A DNA stretch of 64,000 nucleotides from NCBI RefSeq assembly GCF_000519185.1, contig NZ_JAFA01000021.1:1-64000 (forward strand), in the 5' to 3' direction. The translations under genes and the position numbers were made by a program. The notes beneath the pieces are model-generated. The model searched no databases and had not been told where the DNA came from. It saw nothing but the letters and a program-made list of their open reading frames with translations. The stretch comes from Paraburkholderia nodosa DSM 21604. GTDB lineage: Bacteria; Pseudomonadota; Gammaproteobacteria; Burkholderiales; Burkholderiaceae. Positions within the stretch are counted from its first letter, which is position 1; each line of letters opens with the position of its first letter. Shown here one piece after another: positions 7,807 to 16,426 of this stretch.

Positions 7807-8972
7807 GCGGCGACTCCTGCAGAATGCGTTTCGTCACGGGCGGCGCTCGCCCCGCCACGCTTTGCGCGTGCGGCTTGCACCTGCTCGATCAGTGCGGCGA
7901 TCGTGCCTTGCGCGTCGCCGACCACGGTTAAATTGGCGCGCTTCGCAATCGGCGCGCTGCCGTCGAGATTCACGGCAATCACATGGCGGCAGTCCTTGAT
8001 GCCCTGCAAGTGCTGCACGGCGCCCGAAATGCCGAACGCGATATACACGCTCGCCTCGACCGTCTTGCCCGTTGCACCCACCTGCTTGTCACGCGTGAAG
8101 TGACCGTTGTCCACCGCCACGCGGCTCGCGCCGATTGCCGCGCCGAATGCGCCTGCGAGCCGTCCGAACGCGGCAATGTCCGTTACACCGTTGCCCGCCG
8201 AGACGATGAAATCGGCTTCTTCGAGCGCGACCTGGGCGGCGTCGATGGATTCGAGGCCGAGGTCCTTGTATGGCGACGCGAGGTCGGTAGCCGGCCGGAT
8301 GAAATCGCCCGCGAGGCGTTCGCCCGCGCCGACGAAAGGCAGCTTCGCCTCGACAGCGCCCGGCGCGAGCAGGATCACGTCGGGCAGCGAGCGCGCGGCC
8401 CACGCGCGCTTCGCCTGTTCATACACGCCCACATGCTTCGCATCGATCTCGACTACATGGGTCGCCACGCTCGCACCAGCGGCGGCCGCATAGCGGCGGC
8501 CGAGGTCACCGTCGCCGCTGGCGTTGTCGGGCAGGAACACGTGCTTCGGCGCGAGCGCCGCCGCGCAGGCCTGCAGCGCGCGCAAACCGATCTCCGGCGC
8601 GAACGTGCGACGCTCGAATCCCGGCAGTTCGATCAGCTTGTCCACGCCGAGCGCCCCGGCATCGTCCTTCAGCTCACCGAACACGAGCAGCGCGACTTCG
8701 GTTTGCGCATCGGCCAGCAGCGCGGCGGCGGCAATGGCCTGGCACGCGTGATCGTCGAGTGCGCCGCGTTCCGCGTGTGCGACTACGAGCAGATGATGAT
8801 TCGGATGGCTAACCACGCGGCGTGGCTTCGCTGCGCCTTCGTGCGCATGCTGCGTGAGCCATTGCGCATCGCTCGCGTCCGCGCTGCCGGCTTCGCCCAG
8901 CGTGATGCGCTTGAGGCCCGCCGCCGTGACGACGAAAGGGCGGCGCGGATCGATTCGTTTGAGGGTATTCAT
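7803..8972 (-). CDS. Electron transfer flavoprotein alpha-subunit
   Basis: This 389-residue ETF alpha has the C-terminal FAD-binding domain intact (SAGNGVTDIAAF, AVDNGHFTRDKQVGATGKTV, then YIAFGISGAVQHLQGIKD and VNLDGSAPI). The N-terminal half is a more variable nucleotide-binding-like domain. It lies four bases after dgcB and overlaps the beta-subunit gene by four bases, so dgcA-dgcB-etfA-etfB are translationally linked. The arrangement matches the dedicated ETF genes found with dgcAB in pseudomonads and implies a private electron path for dimethylglycine oxidation. Confidence 0.92.
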   Translation of the reverse strand: MNTLKRIDPRRPFVVTAAGLKRITLGEAGSADASDAQWLTQHAHEGAAKPRRVVSHPNHHLLVVAHAERGALDDHACQAIAAAALLADAQTEVALLVFGELKDDAGALGVDKLIELPGFERRTFAPEIGLRALQACAAALAPKHVFLPDNASGDGDLGRRYAAAAGASVATHVVEIDAKHVGVYEQAKRAWAARSLPDVILLAPGAVEAKLPFVGAGERLAGDFIRPATDLASPYKDLGLESIDAAQVALEEADFIVSAGNGVTDIAAFGRLAGAFGAAIGASRVAVDNGHFTRDKQVGATGKTVEASVYIAFGISGAVQHLQGIKDCRHVIAVNLDGSAPIAKRANLTVVGDAQGTIAALIEQVQAARAKRGGASAARDETHSAGVAA

Positions 8973-8976
8973 CGAT

Positions 8977-10905
8977 TCACTCCAGCGAGGCGGCCACGAG
9001 TTCGGCCACGTCGAGCACGTCGGGGCGCGGGCCCACTACGCCTTCGAGCATCGCCGTGCACTGCGGGCAGGCCACGGCGACCACGTCGGCATTGACTGCG
9101 CGCGCATCGGCGATGCGGATGTCGGGAATGCGCTGCTTGCCGGGGATATCGGTGAGCGGCGCGCCGCCGCCACCGCCGCAGCAGCGTGCGCGCATACCGT
9201 GGCGATCCATCTCCACGACCTTGATGCCGATGGTCTTGAGCAGCTTGCGCGGTGCTTCGGTCTCGCCGTTGTAGCGGCCCAGATAGCAGGGATCGTGATA
9301 CGTCGTGCGCTTTTCCGCGAGCGCCTGCACGGCCTTGGGCGCGATGCGTCCGGTCTCGGCGAGTTCCGCGAGGTAGGTCGTGTGATGGAGCACTTCGTAA
9401 CGCCCGCCAAGCGCGCGGTACTCGTTGCGCAGGCTGTGCATGACGTGCGGATCGGCGGTGACGATGCGCGCGAAGTTCAGCGTGGCGAGCGTCGTCATCA
9501 TCTGCCTCGCCATGTGCTGGAACGTCGCTTCGTCGCCGAGGCGGCGCGCCACGTCGCCCGTGTCGGTTTCTTGCGCGCCGAGCACCGCGTAGTTCACGCC
9601 CGCCTTGTTGAGTACCTTCACGAGCGCGCGCAGCGTGCGCTGATAGCGCATGTCGAACGCGCCCTCGCCCGCCACCACGAGTATGTCCACGCGCTTGCCC
9701 GGTTGCGCCACGGGCGCGTCGAGATCGACCGACCAGTCGTAGCGCGCCGCCTTGTCGTAGCCGCCCGCCGTGCCTGTTTCGCGCAGGTTTGCCAGCACTT
9801 CCGGGCCTTTGCCCGGCACCTCGCCGTGCACCAGCGTCTGGTTGCGGCGCATATCGACGATGGCATCCACGTGCTCGATCAGCATCGGGCACTCTTGCAC
9901 GCAGGCGCGGCAGGTCGTGCAGGACCACAGCGTTTGCGCTTCGATCAGGCTTGACACGATCGGGCCGTTCGGCGCGCCGCCATGCTGGCCGACCTTGATG
10001 CCGGGCGTGGGGCTGCCCGCATAGGCCGCATCGGTGCCGCCCGCCATGCCGACCACGAGATCCTGAATCAGCTTCTTGGGGTTGAGCGGCTGGCCCGAGG
10101 CAAACGCGGGGCACGCGGCCTCGCATTTGCCACACTGCACGCAGGCGTCGAAGCTCAGCAACTGGTTCCAGCGAAACTCAACGGGTTTCGCCACGCCATA
10201 TTCCTGCTTCTCTTCGATGTCGGGGAGCTTCAGCGCCGTGGGGGGCGTAGCCGTGCCGTTGCCGGTCCAGCCCTCGCGCGTGGCCGCAAAGCGCTCCTGG
10301 CGCGGATGGAACGCGAGGTGCAACAGCCCCGCCACGGCATGCTTCATCGGGCCGCCGCGCGCCGCGCCGAACGTCATTGCGAACGCGCCCACGGCGATCA
10401 GCACCGCGCAAAGCACCGCGAAGCCGCCCGACATGGCGCCCGCCGGTACGACCGTGAAGAGCGCCACGCCCAGCGCGAACGATCCGAGCAGCCACGGCAG
10501 CGTATTCCATGGCCCGCGCGAGAGACGCGCCGGCACCGCTTTCGCATGACGGCGGCGCCACACGAACACCACGCCGATCAGCATGGCGAGCGCCGCGAGA
10601 AAGATCAGCTTGTCGAGCCACGGCGAATAGATCGCGAAACCGTAGTTGACGAACACGAGCGCGAGCGCCGCAATGGCGCCGCCCGCGGTGGCGACGTGTG
10701 TCTTCGCGATGTACGGGTCGCGCGCCACAACGTGGTGCAGATCGACGAAATAACGCTTTGGGATACTGAACAGCTTGCCGACACCGACGGAGCCGGGCGC
10801 GGCGGCGCGCCCCACCCGCCAGAAGGCGGCCCGCTTCGCGACCGCGAACGCGAGCCCCGCCATCGACACCCACAGCAGCGCGGTAATGAGCCAGGTCGGA
10901 TTCAT
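8977..10905 (-). CDS. dgcB: Dimethylglycine demethylation iron-sulphur membrane protein DgcB
   Basis: This 642-residue protein has several N-terminal transmembrane helices (about residues 1-165; the DUF3483-like region). Two 4Fe-4S clusters of ferredoxin type follow (CVQCGKCEAACP and CTTCRACVQECP). The C-terminal part has two CCG-type cysteine-rich motifs (HDPCYLGRYN and ARCCGGGGGAP), as in heterodisulphide-reductase-like and ETF-quinone oxidoreductase-like proteins. It is expected to carry electrons from DgcA/ETF into the membrane quinone pool. It begins three bases after dgcA stops. Confidence 0.93.
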   Translation of the reverse strand: MNPTWLITALLWVSMAGLAFAVAKRAAFWRVGRAAAPGSVGVGKLFSIPKRYFVDLHHVVARDPYIAKTHVATAGGAIAALALVFVNYGFAIYSPWLDKLIFLAALAMLIGVVFVWRRRHAKAVPARLSRGPWNTLPWLLGSFALGVALFTVVPAGAMSGGFAVLCAVLIAVGAFAMTFGAARGGPMKHAVAGLLHLAFHPRQERFAATREGWTGNGTATPPTALKLPDIEEKQEYGVAKPVEFRWNQLLSFDACVQCGKCEAACPAFASGQPLNPKKLIQDLVVGMAGGTDAAYAGSPTPGIKVGQHGGAPNGPIVSSLIEAQTLWSCTTCRACVQECPMLIEHVDAIVDMRRNQTLVHGEVPGKGPEVLANLRETGTAGGYDKAARYDWSVDLDAPVAQPGKRVDILVVAGEGAFDMRYQRTLRALVKVLNKAGVNYAVLGAQETDTGDVARRLGDEATFQHMARQMMTTLATLNFARIVTADPHVMHSLRNEYRALGGRYEVLHHTTYLAELAETGRIAPKAVQALAEKRTTYHDPCYLGRYNGETEAPRKLLKTIGIKVVEMDRHGMRARCCGGGGGAPLTDIPGKQRIPDIRIADARAVNADVVAVACPQCTAMLEGVVGPRPDVLDVAELVAASLE

Positions 10906-10908
10906 GGT

Positions 10909-12972
10909 TCAGAAGTCCTTGGCGAGCCGCAGCGCGTCGTAAATCGCGCCGTGAATGTTGTGCAAGGAGATGCAGTCGCCCACGCGGAAGAGCAGGAAGC
11001 GGCCATTGCCGAGTTCTTCGGCAAGGCACGGCTGCGCCTCGGCTGCGAAGAGCTTGTGCACGTCCACCTGCCCGCGATTGACCGATTCGGGCTTGAGCGC
11101 CCAGTACAAGGCGTCGTTCGGCGTGCTGCCGTTTTCGATCACTACCTGATCGACGGCGCGCTCTTCCTGTTCCTCCGTGTACTCGTTGCGCAGTACGGCG
11201 ATCTTCTTGCCGTCTTCTTCGTACACACGGTCGAGCCAGTAATTCGGCGTATGAATCACCCCTTGCGCATAGAGGCGGCGATAGAAGATCGGGAACGTGG
11301 TGCCGCCCACGTCGTCGGCAACCTTCACGTCGGGCGTCACGATCTCGACATTCGAGCCACGGCTCGAAATGAAATCGGCAACGCCGGCGCCCGCATGCGT
11401 GCTCACGCCGTCGTAGACGAGCACGTTCTGCTTCGGCTCGACCTTGCCGCTCAGGATGTCCCACGCGCTCACGGCGAGCCCCTCTTCCACGCCCCAGGCC
11501 GGAACCTGCTGAGTGAAGCTCGACCCGCCCGTGGCGAGCACGATGATGTCGGGCTTTTCCGCGAGAATGGTCTTCTCGTCGGCCGTTACGCCGAGGCGGC
11601 GATCCACGCCGAGACGCTTCGTCTCCATGTCGAACCAGCGCACGATGCCCGCCATCTGCTCGCGCTGCGGCGCTTTCGCAGCGAGCAGAATCTGGCCGCC
11701 CACGGCGTCGTTCTTCTCGAACAGCACGACGTCATGGCCGCGCAGCCGCGCCACGCGTGCAGCCTCGAGGCCCGCTGGGCCCGCGCCGACCACCACGACC
11801 TTGCGCTTCGGGCCGCGCGATTTTTCGATCACGTGCGGCATAGTCGCTTCGCGCGACGTTGCGGCGTTCTGCACGCATAGCACGTCGAGCCCGTTGTACT
11901 GGCGGTCGATACAATAGTTCGCACCCACGCACTGCTTGATCTCGTCCTCGCGGCCATCGCGAATCTTGATGACCATGTGCGGGTCGGCGATCTGCGCGCG
12001 CGTCATGCCCACGAGATCGACCATGCCGCTCGCGAGCAGACGCTCGGCCTGGCCCGCGTCGCGAATGCTCTGCGCGTGCATGACCGGCAGCTTGACCACC
12101 GACTTGATCCCTGCCGCGAGATGCACGAACGGCTCCGGCGGCAGCGCCATGGGCGGCATGCAGTTGGCGAGCGTGTTGTGCGTATCCGCGCCGGAGCCGA
12201 TCACGCCGAGATAATCGATGAGCCCCGTTTCCGACATCGCCTGCGCGATTTCCTTGAGCTGCTCGTGATCGAGGCCGTCTTCGTGGAATTCGTCGCCGCA
12301 CATGCGCAGGCCGACGCAAAAGTCCTTGCCCACCGCTTCGCGCACGGCCTTGAGCACTTCCACACCAAAACGCAGACGGTTTTCGAGCGAACCGCCCCAT
12401 TCGTCGGTGCGAAAGTTCGTGCGCGGGCTCCAGAACTGGTCGATCAGATGCTGGTGCGCGGCGGAGATTTCGATGCCGTCCATGCCGGCGTCCTTCACGC
12501 GCTTTGCAGCCGCCGCAAAGTCGCCGATGATGCGGCGAATTTCTTCCACCTCGATGATCTTCGCGTTGCCGCGGTGCACGGGCTCCCGTACGCCAGAAGG
12601 CGACATCAAATGCGGCCAGTGCTCGCCGTGAAAGGCGGAGCGGCGGCCCATGTGGGTGGCCTGGATCATGATCTTCGCGCCGTGGCGGTGCATGGCCTCG
12701 GCCAGACGCGCGAGCGGATCGATGATCTTGTCGGTGGCGAGATTCACCGACTTCCACCAGCCCTGCGGACTGTCGATCGACACCGGGCTCGACCCGCCGC
12801 ATACGGCCAGGCCCACGCCGCCCTTGGCCTTTTCCTCGTAATAGCGGATATAGCGGTCGCCCGGCAAGCCGCCCGGCTCCGCGTAGACCTCGGCGTGGGC
12901 CGTGCTGACGATGCGGTTGCGCAGCGTGAGCTGATTGAGCGTCAAGGGTTTGAACAGATTGGGGTAGCGCAT
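10909..12972 (-). CDS. dgcA: Dimethylglycine dehydrogenase DgcA
   Basis: This 687-residue enzyme of the trimethylamine-dehydrogenase/2,4-dienoyl-CoA reductase family demethylates dimethylglycine to sarcosine. It has an FMN-binding OYE barrel (residues 1-340; SAAHQHLIDQFWSPRTNFR), an iron-sulphur segment (348-366) and a C-terminal dinucleotide-binding domain (VVVVGAGPAGLEAARVA). In the cluster segment, cysteines are at 348, 354 and 366, but the position matching the second ligand of trimethylamine dehydrogenase is Ala351 (CVGANYC instead of CxGCNxC). The start ATG at 12972 follows AGAGG. Confidence 0.93.
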   Translation of the reverse strand: MRYPNLFKPLTLNQLTLRNRIVSTAHAEVYAEPGGLPGDRYIRYYEEKAKGGVGLAVCGGSSPVSIDSPQGWWKSVNLATDKIIDPLARLAEAMHRHGAKIMIQATHMGRRSAFHGEHWPHLMSPSGVREPVHRGNAKIIEVEEIRRIIGDFAAAAKRVKDAGMDGIEISAAHQHLIDQFWSPRTNFRTDEWGGSLENRLRFGVEVLKAVREAVGKDFCVGLRMCGDEFHEDGLDHEQLKEIAQAMSETGLIDYLGVIGSGADTHNTLANCMPPMALPPEPFVHLAAGIKSVVKLPVMHAQSIRDAGQAERLLASGMVDLVGMTRAQIADPHMVIKIRDGREDEIKQCVGANYCIDRQYNGLDVLCVQNAATSREATMPHVIEKSRGPKRKVVVVGAGPAGLEAARVARLRGHDVVLFEKNDAVGGQILLAAKAPQREQMAGIVRWFDMETKRLGVDRRLGVTADEKTILAEKPDIIVLATGGSSFTQQVPAWGVEEGLAVSAWDILSGKVEPKQNVLVYDGVSTHAGAGVADFISSRGSNVEIVTPDVKVADDVGGTTFPIFYRRLYAQGVIHTPNYWLDRVYEEDGKKIAVLRNEYTEEQEERAVDQVVIENGSTPNDALYWALKPESVNRGQVDVHKLFAAEAQPCLAEELGNGRFLLFRVGDCISLHNIHGAIYDALRLAKDF

Positions 12973-13038
12973 CGCAGACGACCTCTGGTGTTCGTGTCTT
13001 TCGGTGTGACCTGTATTGCGGGGGGGCGGCGCGGCCGT

Positions 13039-13572
13039 TCAGGCGGCGATCGGCGAGACTTCGAATACGCAGTGCGCGTGGCCTTCGGCGGCGCATTGCA
13101 CTTCTTTCGATTGCGAACGCGGCGCGTTTTTTCCGCCTACCGTGGTGTCGTTCACCCAGTCCATCGCGCCCGCGAACCAGCCCGCGAACATGTAGCAAAG
13201 CTTGCCTTGCTTGCCCGGTTGCGCCAGCACGAACGACGAATGACGCAATTCGATCTTCGCGCGCGCGGCGGCCGGGTCGGCCTCGCGTATCGTGAAGAGG
13301 CCCCAGCCGCGCTGCGAAAGACGCTTCAGGTAATGTTCGAACACGGCCATGCCGGCAATGCCGTGCTTTTCGGCTTCCTTCGCGCACCAGTGATACGCCG
13401 ACTTGTAGCCGGCCTTGTAGAGAATCTCGGCGTACACATCACGGCCCAACGCCTCTTCCACGGCGGTGTGATTGTTGGTGAAGAAGTGACGCGGCACGTA
13501 CAGCATCGGCAGCGCGTCCGTGGTCCAGACGCCGGTGGCGGGGTCGACATCGATCGGCAGTTGCGGTTGCAT
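13039..13572 (-). CDS. V4R-like / DUF5943 protein of the betaine cluster
   Basis: This 177-residue soluble protein resembles the conserved protein encoded beside dgcA in pseudomonads. The C-terminus has a cysteine pair in QCAAEGHAHCVFEV, the pattern of V4R (4-vinyl reductase) domains, which bind small molecules or metal. There is no signal peptide. The ATG at 13572 is chosen because GGAG lies eight bases upstream; a TTG/ATG start ten codons earlier has no ribosome site. It lies 66 bases before dgcA and 93 after the dipeptidase-like gene. Its function is unknown; a sensor or assembly factor for the demethylase is conceivable but unsupported. Confidence 0.82.
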   Translation of the reverse strand: MQPQLPIDVDPATGVWTTDALPMLYVPRHFFTNNHTAVEEALGRDVYAEILYKAGYKSAYHWCAKEAEKHGIAGMAVFEHYLKRLSQRGWGLFTIREADPAAARAKIELRHSSFVLAQPGKQGKLCYMFAGWFAGAMDWVNDTTVGGKNAPRSQSKEVQCAAEGHAHCVFEVSPIAA

Positions 13573-13665
13573 TTCGTGGGGCTCCAATGACTCAGTGAGC
13601 AATTTTATTCAGGGTTTCTAATTACTAGAGGTGGCCTTTCCACACTGCATGGTCAGGCCTGGCGG

Positions 13666-14637
13666 TCAACTGCCCCAGACTTCGCCGAACACGCGCATCC
13701 AGTTCTCGCCCATGACCTTCCTGATGCGCGTCTCGCTCCAGCCGGCTTTTTGCATGGCGGCGGTGAGATTCGGAAATTCGCCGATCGTGCGGATGCCTTC
13801 CGGGTTCACGACCTTGCCGAAATTCGTGAGGCTGCGGTAACGGCCCTTGTCGTGCGTGATCCAGTCGAAGAACTCGGTGCTGTAGCCTTGCGTGAAATCC
13901 GTGCCAATACCCACGCGGTCCTCGCCGATCAGATCGACGACGTATTCGATCGCTTCGAGATAGTCCTCGACGGTCGAATCCGGGCCTTTCTTGAGGAACG
14001 GCGCGAACATGGTCACGCCCACGAAGCCGTTCGCATCGGCAATCTCCTTCAACTGCTCGTCCGTCTTGTTGCGCGGGTGCTCCTTGAGACCCGACGGACA
14101 GCAGTGCGAATACGTCACCGGCTTCTTCGAGCAGGCAATCGCATCCGATGAAGTCTTTCCGCCCACGTGCGAAAGATCGACCAGAATGCCCACGCGGTTC
14201 ATTTCCTGGATCACTTCGCGCCCGTAGCCGGAGAGGCCGCCGTCCGGCTCATAGCAGCCCGTGCCCACGAGGTTCTGCGTGTTGTAGCAAAGCTGCACGA
14301 CATTCACGCCGAGTTCCTTGAACACCTCGATATAGCCGAGGTTGTCCTCGAACGCATACGAGTTCTGGAAGCCGAAGATAATGCCTGTCTTGTTCTCTTT
14401 CTTCGCCCGCAGAATGTCGTCGGTCGTGCGCACGAGCGTGAGGATCTCGCTGTACTCGCGAATCTGCTGCTTCATCTGCGCAATGTTGTCCACGGTCTTC
14501 TGGAAGTCTTCCCACACAGAAACCGTGCAGTTGACGGCGGTGACGCCGCCCTTGCGCATGTCTTCGAACACCGAGCGCTCGAACTTCGAAATGTTCAGGC
14601 CGTCGATGATGATGCTGTTGTCATGCAGAGTGCTCAT
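13666..14637 (-). CDS. M19 (renal) dipeptidase family protein with a degenerate metal site
   Basis: This 323-residue TIM-barrel protein belongs to peptidase family M19 (membrane dipeptidase), but no signal peptide is present. The first metal motif DGHND is replaced by DGLNI (residues 12-16), and the bridging Glu is Gln91 (GFQNS). The later ligands remain: His157 (VDLSH), His178 (VTYSH) and Asp247 (GIGTDF). A binuclear zinc site is therefore unlikely in its classic form. The ATG at 14637 is preceded by CGGAG. It is 50 bases after glyA, and homologues accompany dgcAB in other genomes, so a role in betaine or methylglycine metabolism is inferred; peptide cleavage is doubtful. Confidence 0.85.
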   Translation of the reverse strand: MSTLHDNSIIIDGLNISKFERSVFEDMRKGGVTAVNCTVSVWEDFQKTVDNIAQMKQQIREYSEILTLVRTTDDILRAKKENKTGIIFGFQNSYAFEDNLGYIEVFKELGVNVVQLCYNTQNLVGTGCYEPDGGLSGYGREVIQEMNRVGILVDLSHVGGKTSSDAIACSKKPVTYSHCCPSGLKEHPRNKTDEQLKEIADANGFVGVTMFAPFLKKGPDSTVEDYLEAIEYVVDLIGEDRVGIGTDFTQGYSTEFFDWITHDKGRYRSLTNFGKVVNPEGIRTIGEFPNLTAAMQKAGWSETRIRKVMGENWMRVFGEVWGS

Positions 14638-14687
14638 TAGCCGCTCCGAAACGCTCGAATGAAATTGAAAGGCGGTGGTGTGAAGAA

Positions 14688-15971
14688 TCAGGCTTGCGTG
14701 TAGATCGGGAAGCGCTCGCACAGCGCGAAGATCTCGCGGCGCACGCGCTGCTCGGTGGCGGCGTCGCCTTCCGGATGCGCGCGCAGCGCGTCGAACACTT
14801 CGAGAATCAGTCGGCCGATCGCGCGGAATTCGTCCACGCCGAAGCCGCGCGTCGTGCCCGCGGGCGTGCCGAGGCGAATGCCCGAGGTGACCGTGGGCTT
14901 TTCGGCGTCGAACGGAATGCCGTTCTTGTTGCAGGTAATGCCGGCGCGCTCCAGCGCCTGCTCGACCTGATTGCCCTTCAGGCCCTTGGGCCGCAGATCG
15001 ACGAGCAGCAGATGGTTATCGGTGCCGCCCGTCACGAGGTCCACGCCGCCCGCCTTGAGCACCTCGCCCAGCGCCTTCGCATTGGCGAGCACGCTGTCGA
15101 TATAGGTCTTGAAGCCGGCTTCGAGCGCTTCGCCGAACGCGACCGCCTTGCCCGCGATCACGTGCATGAGCGGGCCGCCCTGCAGGCCGGGGAACACGGC
15201 CGAGTTGATCTTCTTGGCGATCTCCTCGTCGTTGGTCAGCACGAAGCCGCCACGCGGGCCGCGCAGCGTCTTGTGCGTGGTGGAGGTGACGACGTGCGCG
15301 TGCTCGACGGGGTTCTGATGGCGTCCCGCCGCGATGATGCCCGCGATATGCGCCATATCCACCATCAGCTTCGCGCCGACCGAGTCGGCGATGGCGCGAA
15401 AGCGCGCGAAGTCGAGGGCGCGCGGATACGCGGAAAAGCCCGCGATGATGAGGCCAGGCTTGTGCTGCTGCGCGAGTTCTTCGACCTGGTCGTAATCAAT
15501 CAGCATGGTTTCGCGGTTCACGCCGTACTGCACGGCGTTGAACCACTTGCCGGAAAGCGCCGGCTTTGCGCCGTGCGTGAGGTGGCCACCCGCGTCGAGC
15601 GACATGCCGAGCACCGTGTCGCCCGGCTTGGCGAGCGCGAGCATGACCGAGCCGTTGGCCTGGGCGCCCGAATGCGGCTGCACGTTGGCGAAACCGGCGT
15701 TGAACAGTTGCTTGATGCGGCTGATGGCAAGCGCTTCCACCTCGTCGGCGAACTCGCAGCCGCCGTAATAACGCTTGCCCGGATAACCTTCCGCGTACTT
15801 GTTGGTCAGCACCGAGCCCTGGGCTTCGAGCACGGCGCGCGACACGATGTTTTCCGACGCGATCATTTCGACCTGCGACTGCTGCCGCTCGAGTTCTTTC
15901 AGGATGCTGCTGCGAACCGCCGAATCGCGCTGCGCCAGCGTTTGCGAAAAGAAAGGTTGAGTGTTCGACAT
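14688..15971 (-). CDS. glyA: Serine hydroxymethyltransferase
   Basis: This 427-residue PLP enzyme converts glycine plus 5,10-methylene-tetrahydrofolate to serine, using both products of sarcosine oxidase. The PLP lysine motif is present (TSTTHKTLRGPRGG), as are SENIVSRAVLEAQGS and YGGCEFADEVE near the N-terminus. The length is normal. It is the first gene of the long minus-strand betaine block and diverges from the regulator at 16427. This copy is probably the catabolic paralogue rather than the housekeeping one, judged only by context. Confidence 0.95.
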   Translation of the reverse strand: MSNTQPFFSQTLAQRDSAVRSSILKELERQQSQVEMIASENIVSRAVLEAQGSVLTNKYAEGYPGKRYYGGCEFADEVEALAISRIKQLFNAGFANVQPHSGAQANGSVMLALAKPGDTVLGMSLDAGGHLTHGAKPALSGKWFNAVQYGVNRETMLIDYDQVEELAQQHKPGLIIAGFSAYPRALDFARFRAIADSVGAKLMVDMAHIAGIIAAGRHQNPVEHAHVVTSTTHKTLRGPRGGFVLTNDEEIAKKINSAVFPGLQGGPLMHVIAGKAVAFGEALEAGFKTYIDSVLANAKALGEVLKAGGVDLVTGGTDNHLLLVDLRPKGLKGNQVEQALERAGITCNKNGIPFDAEKPTVTSGIRLGTPAGTTRGFGVDEFRAIGRLILEVFDALRAHPEGDAATEQRVRREIFALCERFPIYTQA

Positions 15972-16426
15972 AGGGCTTCCGTGACGATGAATGAAGGACT
16001 TCCTGCAATGCTGGAGGCCCCGACGCGACTGGCTTGACAGCGGCTTTGAACCCGCTTGACCGGCTGGGGACCGACGGTTCTATTCTTGTCGTTCGAATTG
16101 GCGCTCAACGTCGAAATTCAGACGCGTTCTTTTCCTTTTCCGCCATCCGCGTCCATTTTTCACAAGTGGCCTTCGCCTCACGCCCGCCAGCGGTGCGCCT
16201 TGCCCCATGTTTTCCAATCCAAATTATTTATCGCGCATCGCAGTGCACCAATCCCGCACCCTCGTCCTATTTCCCTCTTCCGGCTTTTTTGTCCAGATGA
16301 CTCAGGGTTTTGCCGCATGGCACACTGGACCCGCAAGATTCGAAAATTGCGGTAGCGTAGCCGGCCCCCCGGCCTCACCGGGCCTCCACTGGGCACCAGG
16401 CTACCGATCACAAGGAATCGTCCCCC
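15972..16426. other. Divergent promoter region between glyA and the second regulator
   Basis: These 455 bases hold no convincing gene. They must contain the promoter for the betaine block (leftward) and for the regulator (rightward). Two direct GCTTGAC repeats lie 22 bases apart (16032 and 16054). They do not match the 21-base RCGACR pairs seen elsewhere. The central part (16090-16300) is less GC-rich than the genes. Confidence 0.5.

Noticed and set aside
16032..16062. Two GCTTGAC repeats before glyA as a sixth GbdR-type site
   Set aside because: Spacing is 22 rather than 21 and the core lacks CGAC, so it does not fit the pattern of the other sites.
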